DNA of 64,000 nucleotides, from positions 62,001-126,000 of the forward strand of contig JADJPT010000009.1 of the NCBI GenBank assembly GCA_016713125.1. The letters run 5' to 3'. Below the pieces are notes generated by a model that saw only the letters and a program-made list of their open reading frames with translations, did not search any database and had not been told where the DNA came from. The translations under genes and the position numbers were made by a program. This document shows positions 34,773-44,456 of the stretch, one piece after another. This DNA is from Betaproteobacteria bacterium (GTDB lineage Bacteria; Pseudomonadota; Gammaproteobacteria; Burkholderiales; SG8-39). Positions within the stretch are counted from its first letter, which is position 1. Each line of letters begins with the position of its first letter.

Positions 34773-35668
34773 CCACCACTGCTGCCATCGCCCTGGACCT
34801 CGACCACTGCGGCACCATCGTGCGCGACCTCGATCGCGCGCAGCAGGTGTTCGCCCGGCTGGGCTTCAATCTCACCACCCGCAGCCACCATGTGGGTTCA
34901 CCCACGCCGGGCGCGCCGATCGAGCCGCTGGGCTCGGCCAATCACTGCGCCATGCTCCAGCAGGGCTACCTCGAGGTCATGGGCCACGTCGACCCGACCA
35001 AGACCAGCAATGCCGTGGCCATGGCCAAGCGCTACGAGGGCCTGCACATCGTCGCCTTCCGCCCGGAATCGAGCGAACTGGTGCAGTCGCGCCTGATCGA
35101 TCGCGGCCTGCCCGTGGACCCGGTTCGCGCGCTCGAGCGCATGACGCCGTACGGGCCCGAAGGGCGCGAATCGCGCCGCGTGGCGTTCAAGAACTCGCGG
35201 TTCAACACCGGCGTGTTCACCGAGGCGCAGTTCCAGTACACCGAGCACCTGACCCGCGACGTGATGTGGCAGAAGCACCTGACGGTGCACCCCAATGGCG
35301 CGCTGGCGCTGCAGGCGCTGTACCTGTGCTCGCCGGATCCGCAGGCCACCGCGGCCAAGTTCGTGCCGCTGCTCGGCATCGCGCCGGTGGCCAATGCGCA
35401 GGGCGAGCAGGTGTTCGAGTTCGCCGCCAGCCGGCTGGTGGTGCTGTCGCCCGCGGCCTGGGCGCTGCGTGCCCCCGGCGAACCCACGCCGCCGCTGCCC
35501 GCGCCGGTGGGTTTCGACGTACGCGTCGACTCGCTTGCCAAGGCACGCGCCTGCCTGGAGGCCAACGGCGTGCCGGTGCAACCGGGCACCGGCGCAGCGG
35601 CCGGCGGACTGCGTGTCGGCACGGCACATGCTTGCGGTGTGGTGATCCACTTCAGGGAGGGAATGTGA
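34769..35668 (+). CDS. VOC-superfamily (glyoxalase-like) protein
   Basis: A 299-residue protein with a glyoxalase_3-like N-terminal module (LDHCGTIVRDLDRAQQVF, then GLHIVAFRPES) and a second betaalphabetabetabeta module. Metal ligands would include His12 and later His/Glu residues; the activity (dioxygenase, isomerase, lyase) is unclear. The gene starts in the stop of the racemase gene and ends in the start of the Bug receptor gene. That context suggests an enzyme acting on the imported acid. Confidence 0.83.
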   Translation: MTTTAAIALDLDHCGTIVRDLDRAQQVFARLGFNLTTRSHHVGSPTPGAPIEPLGSANHCAMLQQGYLEVMGHVDPTKTSNAVAMAKRYEGLHIVAFRPESSELVQSRLIDRGLPVDPVRALERMTPYGPEGRESRRVAFKNSRFNTGVFTEAQFQYTEHLTRDVMWQKHLTVHPNGALALQALYLCSPDPQATAAKFVPLLGIAPVANAQGEQVFEFAASRLVVLSPAAWALRAPGEPTPPLPAPVGFDVRVDSLAKARACLEANGVPVQPGTGAAAGGLRVGTAHACGVVIHFREGM

Positions 35669-36639
35669 TGCGCAACCTGCCGAATTTCCTGTTATCCGTG
35701 ACGCTTGCCCTGGGGACGGTGTTCGCCGCCTCGACCGCGCAGGCGCAGTTCCCGAACAAGCCGATACGCGTGATCGTGCCCTGGCCCGCCGGCGGGCCAT
35801 CGGACACCCTGGCCCGGGTGGTGAGCGGCAAGGCCGCGGAGTTTCTCGGCCAGCAGATGATCATCGACAACCGGGTCGGCGCCTCGGGAGTGATCGGCAC
35901 CGAGTTCGTGGCCAAGTCCGCGCCCGACGGCTACACGCTGTTCTGGGCCATCGCCAACCACACCACCAACCACGTGCTGTTCAAGGTGTCCTACGATCCG
36001 CTGAAGGACTTCGCCCCGGTCGGGCAGGTGGCACGCTCCTCCTACATGCTGCTGGTCAACCCCGAACTGCCGGTGAAGTCGGTGAAGGAACTGGTGGACT
36101 ACGCCAAGGCGCGCGCCGGCCGGTTGCCCTACGCCTCGGCCGGCAACGGCACGCTGCAGCACCTGGGCATGGAGCTGCTCAAGCGCGAAGCGCGCCTCGA
36201 CATGGTCCACGTGCCCTACAAGGGCAGCGCGCCGGCGATCACCGACGTGCTCGGCGGGCAGGTGCAGGTCACCTTCGAATCGACCACCGCGGTGATGGGC
36301 CATGTGCGCTCGGGAAAGTTGCGGGCTCTGGCGGTGTCCACCGCAAAGCGCATTCCGCAGTTGCCGGATCTGCCGACCATCGCGGAATCGGGCTATCCGG
36401 GCTACGAAGTGGTGGGCTTCACCGGCGTGCTGGCGCCGGCGGGTACGCCGCCGGAAGTCGTCGGCGCGCTGAACGCCGCCTACAACAAGGCATTGGCGGC
36501 CGCAGAGGTGCGCGAGAAGATGGGCAGCATGGGGGTCGAACCGGCGGGCTCCACCCCGGAGCAGTTCCGTGCCTTCCTGCAGTCCGAGATTCCCAAGTAC
36601 ACCCGCATCCTCAAGGAGTCGGGCGCCAAGCTGGACTGA
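35668..36639 (+). CDS. Bug-family TTT substrate-binding protein
   Basis: A 323-residue periplasmic receptor with signal peptide (VTLALGTVFAASTAQAQ) and Bug motifs IRVIVPWPAGGPSDTLARV, GYTLFWAIANHTTNH and VHVPYKGSAPAITDVLGGQV. The ATG shares a base with the VOC stop (TGATG). It is the third gene of the racemase-VOC-Bug operon, strongly implying that its ligand is the substrate of those enzymes. Membrane components TctA/TctB are missing nearby, as for the other three Bug genes in this window. Confidence 0.92.
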   Translation: MRNLPNFLLSVTLALGTVFAASTAQAQFPNKPIRVIVPWPAGGPSDTLARVVSGKAAEFLGQQMIIDNRVGASGVIGTEFVAKSAPDGYTLFWAIANHTTNHVLFKVSYDPLKDFAPVGQVARSSYMLLVNPELPVKSVKELVDYAKARAGRLPYASAGNGTLQHLGMELLKREARLDMVHVPYKGSAPAITDVLGGQVQVTFESTTAVMGHVRSGKLRALAVSTAKRIPQLPDLPTIAESGYPGYEVVGFTGVLAPAGTPPEVVGALNAAYNKALAAAEVREKMGSMGVEPAGSTPEQFRAFLQSEIPKYTRILKESGAKLD

Positions 36640-36657
36640 GCCCGCGCCGCACGCCGC

Positions 36658-37503
36658 TCAAAGCGCCAATGGATTGCGCGGCGCGCGCTCGGCCAGGATG
36701 TCGTCCATGCGCGCCTGTATGGCGCCCTTGATCCTGGCGTGCGTGAGGATGTAGAAGCGCTCGTCCTCGACCGCGGCCAGCACGGCCGCCGCGACATCGT
36801 CGGCGCTCAGCTTGCCCGAGTTGACGGCCTTCCTGAGCATCCGCTCGGTGGCCAGTGTTTCGGCGGACTTCTGCGCCCCGGCGTTGGCCAGGGCGCCCGG
36901 GCGGTTGCGCTCCGAGTCGGCGATGCCGGTGGGCACGTAGGCCGGGCACAGCACGGAGCAGCCCACGCGGCTCTTCCTCAGCGCGAGGTCGTGGTACAGC
37001 GTCTCGGTCAGCGAAACCACGGCGTGCTTGCTCACGTTGTAGGCGGCGGAACCCGGCGGATTGATCAGCCCGGCGACCGAAGCGGTGTTCACGATATGGC
37101 CTTCGTCCTGCGCGATCAGGCGCGGCGCGAAGGCGCGCAGGCCGTTGATCACGCCCCACAGGTTCACACCCAGGATCCATTGCCAGTCGGCCACCGTGCT
37201 CTCCCAGGCCAGACCGAGCGGCACCACGCCGGCGTTGTTGCACACCAGGTGCACGCCGCCGAGTTCCATCACCACGCGCTCGGCCAGGGCGTCGACTTCC
37301 TCGCCGCTGGAGACGTCGGTGCGCGCGCCCAGGGCGCGTACGCCCAGCGCCTGCAGTTCGGCCACGGTGGCCTCGATCTTCGCGGTTTCCAGGTCGGCAA
37401 TGGCCACCTGCATGCCCTTGCGCGCGAAGGCCAGCGCCATGGCCCGGCCCAGACCGCTGGCGCCGCCCGTTACGACCGCCACCTTGCCCTGCAGATTCTT
37501 CAT
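36658..37503 (-). CDS. SDR family NAD(P)-dependent oxidoreductase
   Basis: A 281-residue classical SDR. TGGASGLGRAMALAFA (12-27) binds the dinucleotide, VCNNAGVVPLG stabilises the fold, and the active site is NTASVAGL with YNVSKHAV (Ser, Tyr, Lys intact). Substrate is an unknown alcohol or ketone, possibly a 3-hydroxyacyl compound. It is the last gene of the beta-oxidation operon that runs from the TetR regulator at 44.4 kb, 37 bases after the thioesterase gene. Confidence 0.9.
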   Translation of the reverse strand: MKNLQGKVAVVTGGASGLGRAMALAFARKGMQVAIADLETAKIEATVAELQALGVRALGARTDVSSGEEVDALAERVVMELGGVHLVCNNAGVVPLGLAWESTVADWQWILGVNLWGVINGLRAFAPRLIAQDEGHIVNTASVAGLINPPGSAAYNVSKHAVVSLTETLYHDLALRKSRVGCSVLCPAYVPTGIADSERNRPGALANAGAQKSAETLATERMLRKAVNSGKLSADDVAAAVLAAVEDERFYILTHARIKGAIQARMDDILAERAPRNPLAL

Positions 37504-37540
37504 TGCTTGTTCTCCAACCGTGGGCGGCCGGGCCGCGGGC

Positions 37541-37993
37541 TCAGCGCGGCAGCTGGCGAGGTTTGCCGTCCTTGTCGATGGCGACGTAGGTCAGCGTGGC
37601 TTCGGTGACTTTCACCACCCGGGGGTCCGAGGGGCGTCGCTCGGCATACACCTCGACGTTCACCGTCACCGAGGTATTGCCGATGCGCTTGACCTCGGCA
37701 TAGAAGGACAGCAGGTCGCCGATCTGCACCGGGTGCTTGAACACGAAGGAGTTCACCGCCACGGTGGCGACGCGGCCGCGTGCGACGCGGCCGGCAACGG
37801 TGCCGCCGGCGATGTCGACCTGCGCCATGATCCAGCCGCCGAAGATGTCGCCGTTGTGGTTGGCGTCGGCCGGCATGGGCATTACGCGCAGCGCCGGTTG
37901 CTTGCCCTCGGGCAGCGCCGGGTTCTCCGGCTGGTGCGAGGCCGTTCCCTGGCCTATCGCGCCGGTGCCGCCCGCCGGAGTGGTCGTGCTCAT
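37541..37993 (-). CDS. Acyl-CoA thioesterase, YciA-type hot-dog fold
   Basis: A 150-residue acyl-CoA thioesterase. The hot-dog catalytic segment NHNGDIFGGWIMAQVDIAGG carries the expected Asp. It should hydrolyse acyl-CoA to the free acid and CoA, and could recover CoA during beta-oxidation overload. The N-terminal 35 residues are low-complexity. It lies 17 bases after the FadB/J-like gene and 37 bases before the SDR gene in the fatty-acid operon. Confidence 0.9.
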   Translation of the reverse strand: MSTTTPAGGTGAIGQGTASHQPENPALPEGKQPALRVMPMPADANHNGDIFGGWIMAQVDIAGGTVAGRVARGRVATVAVNSFVFKHPVQIGDLLSFYAEVKRIGNTSVTVNVEVYAERRPSDPRVVKVTEATLTYVAIDKDGKPRQLPR

Positions 37994-38010
37994 GCGCGCC
38001 GGGCCCCGGC

Positions 38011-39980
38011 CTACTTCTTCAGGCTGGCCGCGTAGTGCAGCGGTCCGCCGCGAAACGGCGCGAACCCGGTGCCGAAGATCAGGCCCGCGTCGATCAGGTC
38101 GGCATCCTCGACGATGCCCTCGGCCAGCACCGCCTTGGCCTCGGCCACGTAGGGCTCGACCAGGGCGTCGATGATGTCGGCGCGGATCTCGCCCGGCGCG
38201 CCTTTCACCGGCTTGCCCTTGTCGTAGGCGTAGATGCCGCTGCCGGTCTTCTTGCCGAGCTGGCCAAGCGCAACCTTGTCGAGCAGGATCCTGGGCGCTT
38301 CGGCCTCATCGCCGTCGGCGCTCTTCTTGGCCAGCGCCTTGCCGGCCGCCAGGCAGATGTCCAGGCCGACGGTGTCGGCCAGTTCCACCGGCCCCATCGG
38401 CATGCCGAACTGCTCCATGGCCGCGTCCAGTGTCTCGGGCTTGATGCCTTCATCGAGCATGCGAAAGGCCTGCTGCATGTAGGGGCCGAGCACGCGATTG
38501 ACCAGGAAGCCCGGTGAGTCCTTGACCGGCAGCGGCAGCTTGTCGATCTGGCGCACGAATGCCGCGGCCTTCCTGGCGAGTTCCGGGTTGGTGCCCGCGG
38601 CCGAGACGATCTCGACCAGCATCATCTGCGGCACCGGGTTGAAGAAATGGATGCCCACCAGGCGCGACGGGTCCTGGAAGTTGGCCGCGATGTCGCCCAG
38701 CTTGAGGCTAGAGGTGTTCGAGGCGATCACGGCGCCCGGCCTGGCTGCCGCCTCGACCTTCGCGAACAGCGCGCGCTTGGCCTCGAGGTTCTCGAAGATG
38801 GCCTCGATGATCACGTCGGCGCGCGCCACGCCGGCCCCGAGGGGTCGGGAATCAGGCGGTCGAGCGCGTCGCGCACGCGGCGCGGGTCGCGCAGGCGCCT
38901 TGCGTAGAAGCCGGCCGCGCGCTTGATGGCCGGGGCGATGCGCTTGGGTTCGGTGTCCTGCAGCGTCACCGTGATGCCGCGCATGGCGCAGATCGCCGCG
39001 ATGTCGCCGCCCATCACGCCGGCGCCGATCACGTGCACGTGCCTGGCCTGGAAGTCCGAGCCCTTGCCCAGGCCCTTCATGCGCTCCTGCAGGAAGAAGA
39101 TGCGTATCAGGTTGGCGGTGGTCGGGTGCGCGAACAGCGACTGGATCGAGTAGGGCGCGTCGGCCGGCGCAGCGAAAGGATCACCGTCGTGCTTGTCCCA
39201 GAGCTCGATGATCGCGTAGGGCGCCGGATAGTGCTCGCGACGCGCGCGACTGGCGACCTGCTTTCGCGCCTGGGAAACCACCAGTGACTTCAGCGGGCCC
39301 AGCATCATGCGCTGCATGAACGGCAGGCTGCGCCGGGCGGGGGCTTCCAGAGTCACCATGCGCGCGGTGTTCTCGAGGATGCGCAGGGGAACCGACTGGT
39401 CCACCAGGCCCATCTTCCTGGCGCGGCGCGCATCGATGTTCTTGCCGGTCAGCAGCATGTCCATGGCCGCGGCCGGGCCGACCAGCTTCGGCAACCACTG
39501 CACGCCGTGCCAGCCAGGCAGGATGCCGAGCATGACCTCGGGCAGCGCGAAGCGGGTTTTCGGGTCGTCCAGCGCGACGCGGTACTTGCAGGCCAGCGCC
39601 AGTTCCATGCCGCCGCCCATGCAGAAGCCGTTGACCATGGCGGTGGTCGGGAAGGGCAGGTCGGCCAGCTTCTGGAACACGTCCCAGCCCAGGCGCACGA
39701 AGGCCAGGGCCTCGTCGGAGGAGGCGAACTGCGTGAAGGTCTGCACGTCGGCGCCGGCGACGAACTGTTCCTTGGCGGAGCGCACGATCATGCCGCGCGG
39801 CTTGAGGGCGGCGATCGCGTCGAGCGCCGCCGACAGCTCGTTCAGTGCTTCGGTGGAGAAGGTGTTGGTCGACTCGCCCTGCTTGTCGAAGCTCAGCCAC
39901 ACCAGGCCCTGCGCGTCCTGCACAAAGTGCCAGTGTCGCATCGTGGTCATTCCAATCGTGTCGGTTTTCGCGCGGTCCAT
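38011..39980 (-). pseudogene. FadB/FadJ-type enoyl-CoA hydratase/3-hydroxyacyl-CoA dehydrogenase, single frameshift
   Basis: A bifunctional beta-oxidation enzyme of about 656 residues. The hydratase domain has both catalytic glutamates (GGGMELALACK and FALPEVMLGILPG); the dehydrogenase domain has GAGVMGGDIAAICA. After DPSG near 38835 the frame shifts and continues AGVARADVIIEAIFEN to the end at 38011. Restoring one G in GGGG repairs it. The FNPVPQMMLVEIV and NRVLGPYMQQA segments show a complete 3HCDH domain. The ATG at 39980 follows GGAGG and starts 2 bases after the thiolase stop. If the shift is real, the dehydrogenase half is lost. Confidence 0.85.
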
Positions 39981-39982
39981 GG

Positions 39983-41290
39983 TCACAGGGCCTCCACCAG
40001 CATCGCGCCGCCTAGGCCGCCGCCGATGCAGATCGAAGCCATGCCTTTCTTCGCGTTGTTGCGTTTCAGGGTCTTCAGGAGGTGCAGCACGATGCGTGCG
40101 CCCGAGGAGCCCACCGGGTGGCCCAGCGCGATGGCGCCGCCGTCCACGTTGAGCCTGGCGTCCTCGATCTCGCCCAGCGGGCCGTCCAGCCCCAGCTGCT
40201 CCCTGCAATAGGCGGCGTCTTTCCAGGCGGCGATGCAACCCAGCACCTGCGCGGCGAAAGCCTCGTTGATCTCCCAGTAGTCGAGATCGTTGAGCCCGAG
40301 ACCATTGCGCTTCAGTATCGGCGTGGAGGCGTGCACCGGGCCGAGGCCCATCTGCGCCGGATCGAGGCCCGCCCACTCGGTGTCGAGGATGCGGCCGATC
40401 GGCTCCATGCCGTGGCGCTTCAGGCCCTCCTCGTCGGCCAGGATCAGCCAGGCCGCCCCGTCGGTGATCTGCGAGGAGTTGCCCGGCGTGACGTTGCCGT
40501 ACTTGCGGTCGAAGAAGGGCTTGAGCTTGGCCAGGTTGTCCATCGAGGAGTCGCGCCGCACGCCGTCATCCAGCGTGTAAGCCTCCCCATCGCCGTCGTA
40601 CAGGGCTTCGAGCTCGCCGCCGCCGGCCGCCAGGTAGCCGGCGTCCTGCGCGGCAACCACGCGCTGGTGCGAGCGCACCGAGTAGCGGTCCATCTGCTCG
40701 CGCGTGATGCCGAAGCGCCAGGCCAGGTTCTCGGCCGTCTGCCCCATCAGCAGACCGACCATCGGGTCGGTGAGGCCCTTCATGATGGCGATCACCGGGG
40801 CCAGCGCGGCGCCCACCGGCAGTCTGGCGAACAGCGCGGCCTTCTGGCCCATCGACCTGGCGCCGGCCATCTGCGCGAACCACAGCACCATGGCCTGCGA
40901 GTAGATCAGCGGCGCGTGCGAGAGCGCGTCCGTGCCGCCGGCCAGCACCACATGCGAGCGTCCGGCGAGGATGTTGTTCACGGCCGAATCGAGCGCCTGC
41001 ATGCCGGAGGCGCAGTTGCGCATCACCGTCCAGCCCGGCACCTTCTGGCCGCAGCCCATGCGCAGCGCGGCGACGCGGCCGATGTTGACTTCGTCGGCAG
41101 AGGGGCTGGCACAGCCGAGGATGACTTCGTCGAGTTCGGTGGGCGAGAACTTCTGGCGCACCAGCAGCGCGCGCCCGGCCTGAGTGGCGAGGTCGCCGGC
41201 CGAGAACGGCCCGGGTTTGTTCTTCGCCTTGAGGAAAGGCGTGCGTGCGCCGTCGACGATGTAGACGGGGCGGGTAAGGGCGCTGGCCAT
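39983..41290 (-). CDS. Acetyl-CoA C-acyltransferase (thiolase), FadI-like
   Basis: A 435-residue degradative thiolase. The nucleophilic Cys is in NCASGMQALDSAV, the His in ALGHPVGSSGAR and the second Cys in SICIGGGLGGA. It cleaves 3-ketoacyl-CoA to acetyl-CoA and a shortened acyl-CoA. The length and the WEINEAFAAQVLG region fit the FadI class. It sits between the FadE-type dehydrogenase and the FadB/J-type gene, so the operon encodes a full beta-oxidation spiral. Confidence 0.93.
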   Translation of the reverse strand: MASALTRPVYIVDGARTPFLKAKNKPGPFSAGDLATQAGRALLVRQKFSPTELDEVILGCASPSADEVNIGRVAALRMGCGQKVPGWTVMRNCASGMQALDSAVNNILAGRSHVVLAGGTDALSHAPLIYSQAMVLWFAQMAGARSMGQKAALFARLPVGAALAPVIAIMKGLTDPMVGLLMGQTAENLAWRFGITREQMDRYSVRSHQRVVAAQDAGYLAAGGGELEALYDGDGEAYTLDDGVRRDSSMDNLAKLKPFFDRKYGNVTPGNSSQITDGAAWLILADEEGLKRHGMEPIGRILDTEWAGLDPAQMGLGPVHASTPILKRNGLGLNDLDYWEINEAFAAQVLGCIAAWKDAAYCREQLGLDGPLGEIEDARLNVDGGAIALGHPVGSSGARIVLHLLKTLKRNNAKKGMASICIGGGLGGAMLVEAL

Positions 41291-41344
41291 GGGGTCTCCT
41301 GGTTCTCGTTGTTCTCGAAGTCTCGGTGTCTCGACGCAGGCCGC

Positions 41345-43690
41345 TCAGGCGGCCCTGGCGATGGCGGGCTTGGCGGCGAGGCCGAGTTTCTCGGCGATCT
41401 CGGCGCGGCCGAAGTCCTGCGGAAAGTCGTCGACCTTGATCACTTCCTTGCGCAGTTCCTCCTTCCTCTGCCAGAGGGCGAACTCCTCGGCGTCGATCAC
41501 GCCCTGCTCGCGCGCCAGTTTCCCGAGGTCCTCCTGCATGCGGCGTACCAGCCGGCCGTCTTTCTGCGCCTTGCGCAGCTTGGCTTCGATGGGCTCGCAG
41601 GCCAGGGTCGCGGCGAACGCGGCCTCCAGCTTGCCGGTGGCGTCCACCGGGGACTTGGGCAGGTACATGCCGGCGGTCAGGCGCTCGCGCGCCTCCGAGG
41701 GTTCGAGCAGCAGCGTGGCGCACCGGTGGTTGAGTTCATCCGCAGGCGCCTTGAACGGCTTGCCCAGCGGCAGCAGCACGGCGCGCAGCAGCAGGGCCAC
41801 GGGGCGGTTCGGGAAGTTCGCAAGCACGCTGTCGATCGCCGTCTGCGCCTGCAGCAGTGCGTCCTGCACCGACCAGTGCAGCAGCGGCAGGTCGGCTGTC
41901 GGGCGGCCGGTGTCCTCGTAGCGCTTCAGCGCGCAGCTGGCCAGGTACATCATCGACAGCACGTCGCCCAGGCGGGCCGAGATCTTCTCGCGCCGCTTCA
42001 GCGAACCGCCCAGCACCAGCATGGAGACGTCGGCCAGGAAGGCGAAGCCGGCCGAGATGCGCGACAGGTCCTTGTAATACGCGCGCGTCTCGTGAGCGGC
42101 GCCTTCGGGGGCGGCCGCGAAGGCCGCGCCGGTGAGGCCGTGAACGAAGGCGCGCAGGCCGTTCAGCGTGGAGTGCACGACGTGGCCGGAAAAGGCGCGG
42201 TCGAACTCGATCTGGGCCTCCACGCCGCTCATCTCCTTGGCCGCCCGCATCTCGCGCAGCACGTAGGGATGGCAGCGGATCGCGCCCTGGCCGAATACCA
42301 TCAGGCTGCGCGTCAGGATGTTGGCGCCCTCCACGGTGATGCCGACCGGCACCACCTGGTAGCCGCGGCCGGCCCAGTTGTTGGGGCCCAGGCAGATGCC
42401 CTTGCCGCCCTGCACGTCCATGGCGTCGTCGATCACCTTACGCACGCGCTCGGTCATGTGGTATTTCATGATGGCCGAGATCACCGAGGGCTTCTCCCCG
42501 GCGTCGAGCGAACCGGCGGTGATGATGCGCGCGGCATCCATCATGTAGGTGTTGGCGGCGATGCGGCCCAGCGCCTCCTCGACGCCCTCGAGCTTGCCGA
42601 TCGGCGTCTTGAACTGGCTGCGCACGCGCGCATAGGCGCCGGTGTAGCGCGCCATGGCCTTGGCCCCGCCGACCGACGAGGTGGGCAGCGAGATCGAGCG
42701 GCCGGCGGCCAGGCAGTTCATCAGCATCATCCAGCCCTTGCCCGCATAGGCCGGGCCGCCGATGATCCAGTCCAGCGGCATGAACACGTCCTTGCCCGAG
42801 TTGGGGCCGTTCTGGAACACCGCGTTCAGCGGCAGGTGGCGACGGCCGATGTTGACGCCCGGATGGTCGGTGGGCACCAGCGCGCAGGTGATGCCGAGAT
42901 CCTCGCCCTTGCCGAGCAGGTTCTCGGGGTCGTAGAGACGGAACGCGAGGCCGAGCAGGGTGGCGATCGGGCCCAGCGTGATGTAGCGCTTGTCCCAGGT
43001 CACGCGCATGCCCAGGACCTCCTGACCCTCGTGCATGCCTCTGCACACCACGCCGAAATCGGGGATGGCGGCGGCGTCCGAGCCGGCTTCCGGGGAGGTC
43101 AGCGCAAAGCAGGGGATCTCCTGACCCTTGGCCAGGCGCGGCAGGTAGTGGTTCTTCTGCGCCTCGGTGCCGTAGTGCAGCAGCAACTCGGCCGGTCCCA
43201 GCGAGTTGGGCACCATGACGGACACGGCCGCCGCGTTCGAACGCGTCGACAGCTTCATGACCACCGCCGAGTGCGCCAGCGCCGAAAAGCCCAGGCCGCC
43301 GTACTGCCTGGGGATGATCATGCCGAGGAAGCCCTTGTCCTTGATGTACTGCCAGACCCGGGGCGGCAGGTCGTAGCGATCGTGCGTGATCTCCCAGTCG
43401 TCGGTCATCGCGCACAGTTCCTCGACCGGCCCGTCGAGGAAGGCGAGTTCCTCGGCCGACAGTTGCGGTTCGGGCGTGGCGAGCAGTTTTTCCCAGTCGG
43501 GTTTGCCGGAGAACAGATCGCCGTCGAACCACACCGTGCCGCCGTCGATGGCCTCCTTCTCGGTCTGCGACATGTCCGGCAGGATGCGCCGGTACAGCGC
43601 AAGCATGGGATTGCTGACCAGCGTGCGGCGCACCGGCGGCACGCAGGCGACGATGGCGATCAGCGCGAGGACGACAAGCAATGCGTTCAT
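41345..43690 (-). CDS. fadE: Acyl-CoA dehydrogenase, FadE type
   Basis: A 781-residue large acyl-CoA dehydrogenase with an N-terminal hydrophobic anchor (ALLVVLALIAIVACV), as in E. coli FadE. FALTSPEAGSDAAAIPDFG contacts FAD; GGKGICLGPNNWAGRGYQ lies in the C-terminal dehydrogenase part; a further 240-residue domain (DUF1974-type) completes it. It performs the first, FAD-dependent oxidation of acyl-CoA. Gene order TetR, FadE, thiolase, FadB/J-like, thioesterase and SDR suggests a fatty-acid operon controlled by the TetR protein. Confidence 0.93.
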   Translation of the reverse strand: MNALLVVLALIAIVACVPPVRRTLVSNPMLALYRRILPDMSQTEKEAIDGGTVWFDGDLFSGKPDWEKLLATPEPQLSAEELAFLDGPVEELCAMTDDWEITHDRYDLPPRVWQYIKDKGFLGMIIPRQYGGLGFSALAHSAVVMKLSTRSNAAAVSVMVPNSLGPAELLLHYGTEAQKNHYLPRLAKGQEIPCFALTSPEAGSDAAAIPDFGVVCRGMHEGQEVLGMRVTWDKRYITLGPIATLLGLAFRLYDPENLLGKGEDLGITCALVPTDHPGVNIGRRHLPLNAVFQNGPNSGKDVFMPLDWIIGGPAYAGKGWMMLMNCLAAGRSISLPTSSVGGAKAMARYTGAYARVRSQFKTPIGKLEGVEEALGRIAANTYMMDAARIITAGSLDAGEKPSVISAIMKYHMTERVRKVIDDAMDVQGGKGICLGPNNWAGRGYQVVPVGITVEGANILTRSLMVFGQGAIRCHPYVLREMRAAKEMSGVEAQIEFDRAFSGHVVHSTLNGLRAFVHGLTGAAFAAAPEGAAHETRAYYKDLSRISAGFAFLADVSMLVLGGSLKRREKISARLGDVLSMMYLASCALKRYEDTGRPTADLPLLHWSVQDALLQAQTAIDSVLANFPNRPVALLLRAVLLPLGKPFKAPADELNHRCATLLLEPSEARERLTAGMYLPKSPVDATGKLEAAFAATLACEPIEAKLRKAQKDGRLVRRMQEDLGKLAREQGVIDAEEFALWQRKEELRKEVIKVDDFPQDFGRAEIAEKLGLAAKPAIARAA

Positions 43691-43723
43691 GGCGAACTCC
43701 TTAGGGGAACTGCAGCGTGCCGC

Positions 43724-44407
43724 TCAGGCGGCCTTCTTGACGGAAGCGGATGCCGCGTCGCGGGCGAGCAGCCCGGCGGCGAGGAAATCGATCAGGCGCG
43801 CGCGCAGCTGTCGCGCGTCGTAGCGGTCTTCGGGCTTGGCGCCGGCGATCAGGTTCATCGCATCGGTGGCCGCCAGCGTGTAGGACAGGGTGCCGAACAT
43901 GAAGTGCAGCCTCCAGTTCAGCTCCTCGCGCGGCACCTCGGGCAGGGAGCGGGCGAAGGCGGCGCGAAAGCGCTCCATGGTCTGCGCGTACATATGGCCG
44001 AGCAGGGTGCGGATGGTTTTGGACGGATCGGTATAGGTGCGGCCGAGCAGGCGCACGAAATTGCGGCCGCCGCCGCGCCCATCCTCGATCATCGCCAGTG
44101 ACACGCCGATGAAGGCGCCGATCAGCGCCTCGGCGGCCAGCGGCTTGCCGGCCGCCTCCAGTTCCAGCCGGTCGAGTTCGGCCAGACGCTCGGCGTTCAT
44201 GGGATCCAGTCGGCGACGGAACACCGCTTCGATCAGCGCGTCCTTGGAGCCGAAGTGGTAGTTCACGGCGGCGAGGTTGACCGCCGCCTTGGCGGTGAGC
44301 TGGCGCATCGACGTGCCCTCGAAGCCGTGCTGCATGAACAGTTCTTCGGCCGCATCGAGGATGCGGGTCTGGGTTTCATTCAGAGGCTTAACGGCGCGCA
44401 GGCTCAT
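43724..44407 (-). CDS. TetR/AcrR family regulator of fatty-acid genes
   Basis: A 227-residue TetR regulator. The DNA-binding helix-turn-helix spans ILDAAEELFMQHGFEGTSMR and NLAAVNYHFGSKDALIEAV; a C-terminal ligand domain follows (DUF1956/PsrA-like). Family members in betaproteobacteria sense long-chain acyl-CoA. The gene precedes fadE (33-base gap). The divergent region in front of it contains an 18-base near-palindrome (44457-44474), a plausible autoregulatory operator. Confidence 0.88.
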   Translation of the reverse strand: MSLRAVKPLNETQTRILDAAEELFMQHGFEGTSMRQLTAKAAVNLAAVNYHFGSKDALIEAVFRRRLDPMNAERLAELDRLELEAAGKPLAAEALIGAFIGVSLAMIEDGRGGGRNFVRLLGRTYTDPSKTIRTLLGHMYAQTMERFRAAFARSLPEVPREELNWRLHFMFGTLSYTLAATDAMNLIAGAKPEDRYDARQLRARLIDFLAAGLLARDAASASVKKAA

Positions 44408-44456
44408 GGGCAGTAGGGTCGGGGCGTGGGGCGGGAGAAAAATCCGCCGGAGGAAA

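Noticed and set aside
40082..44101. A 1339-codon open frame on the plus strand
   Set aside because: It lies opposite thiolase, FadE and TetR genes, has His/Arg/Gly-rich low-complexity composition and no recognisable domain; it is an antisense artefact of high GC.
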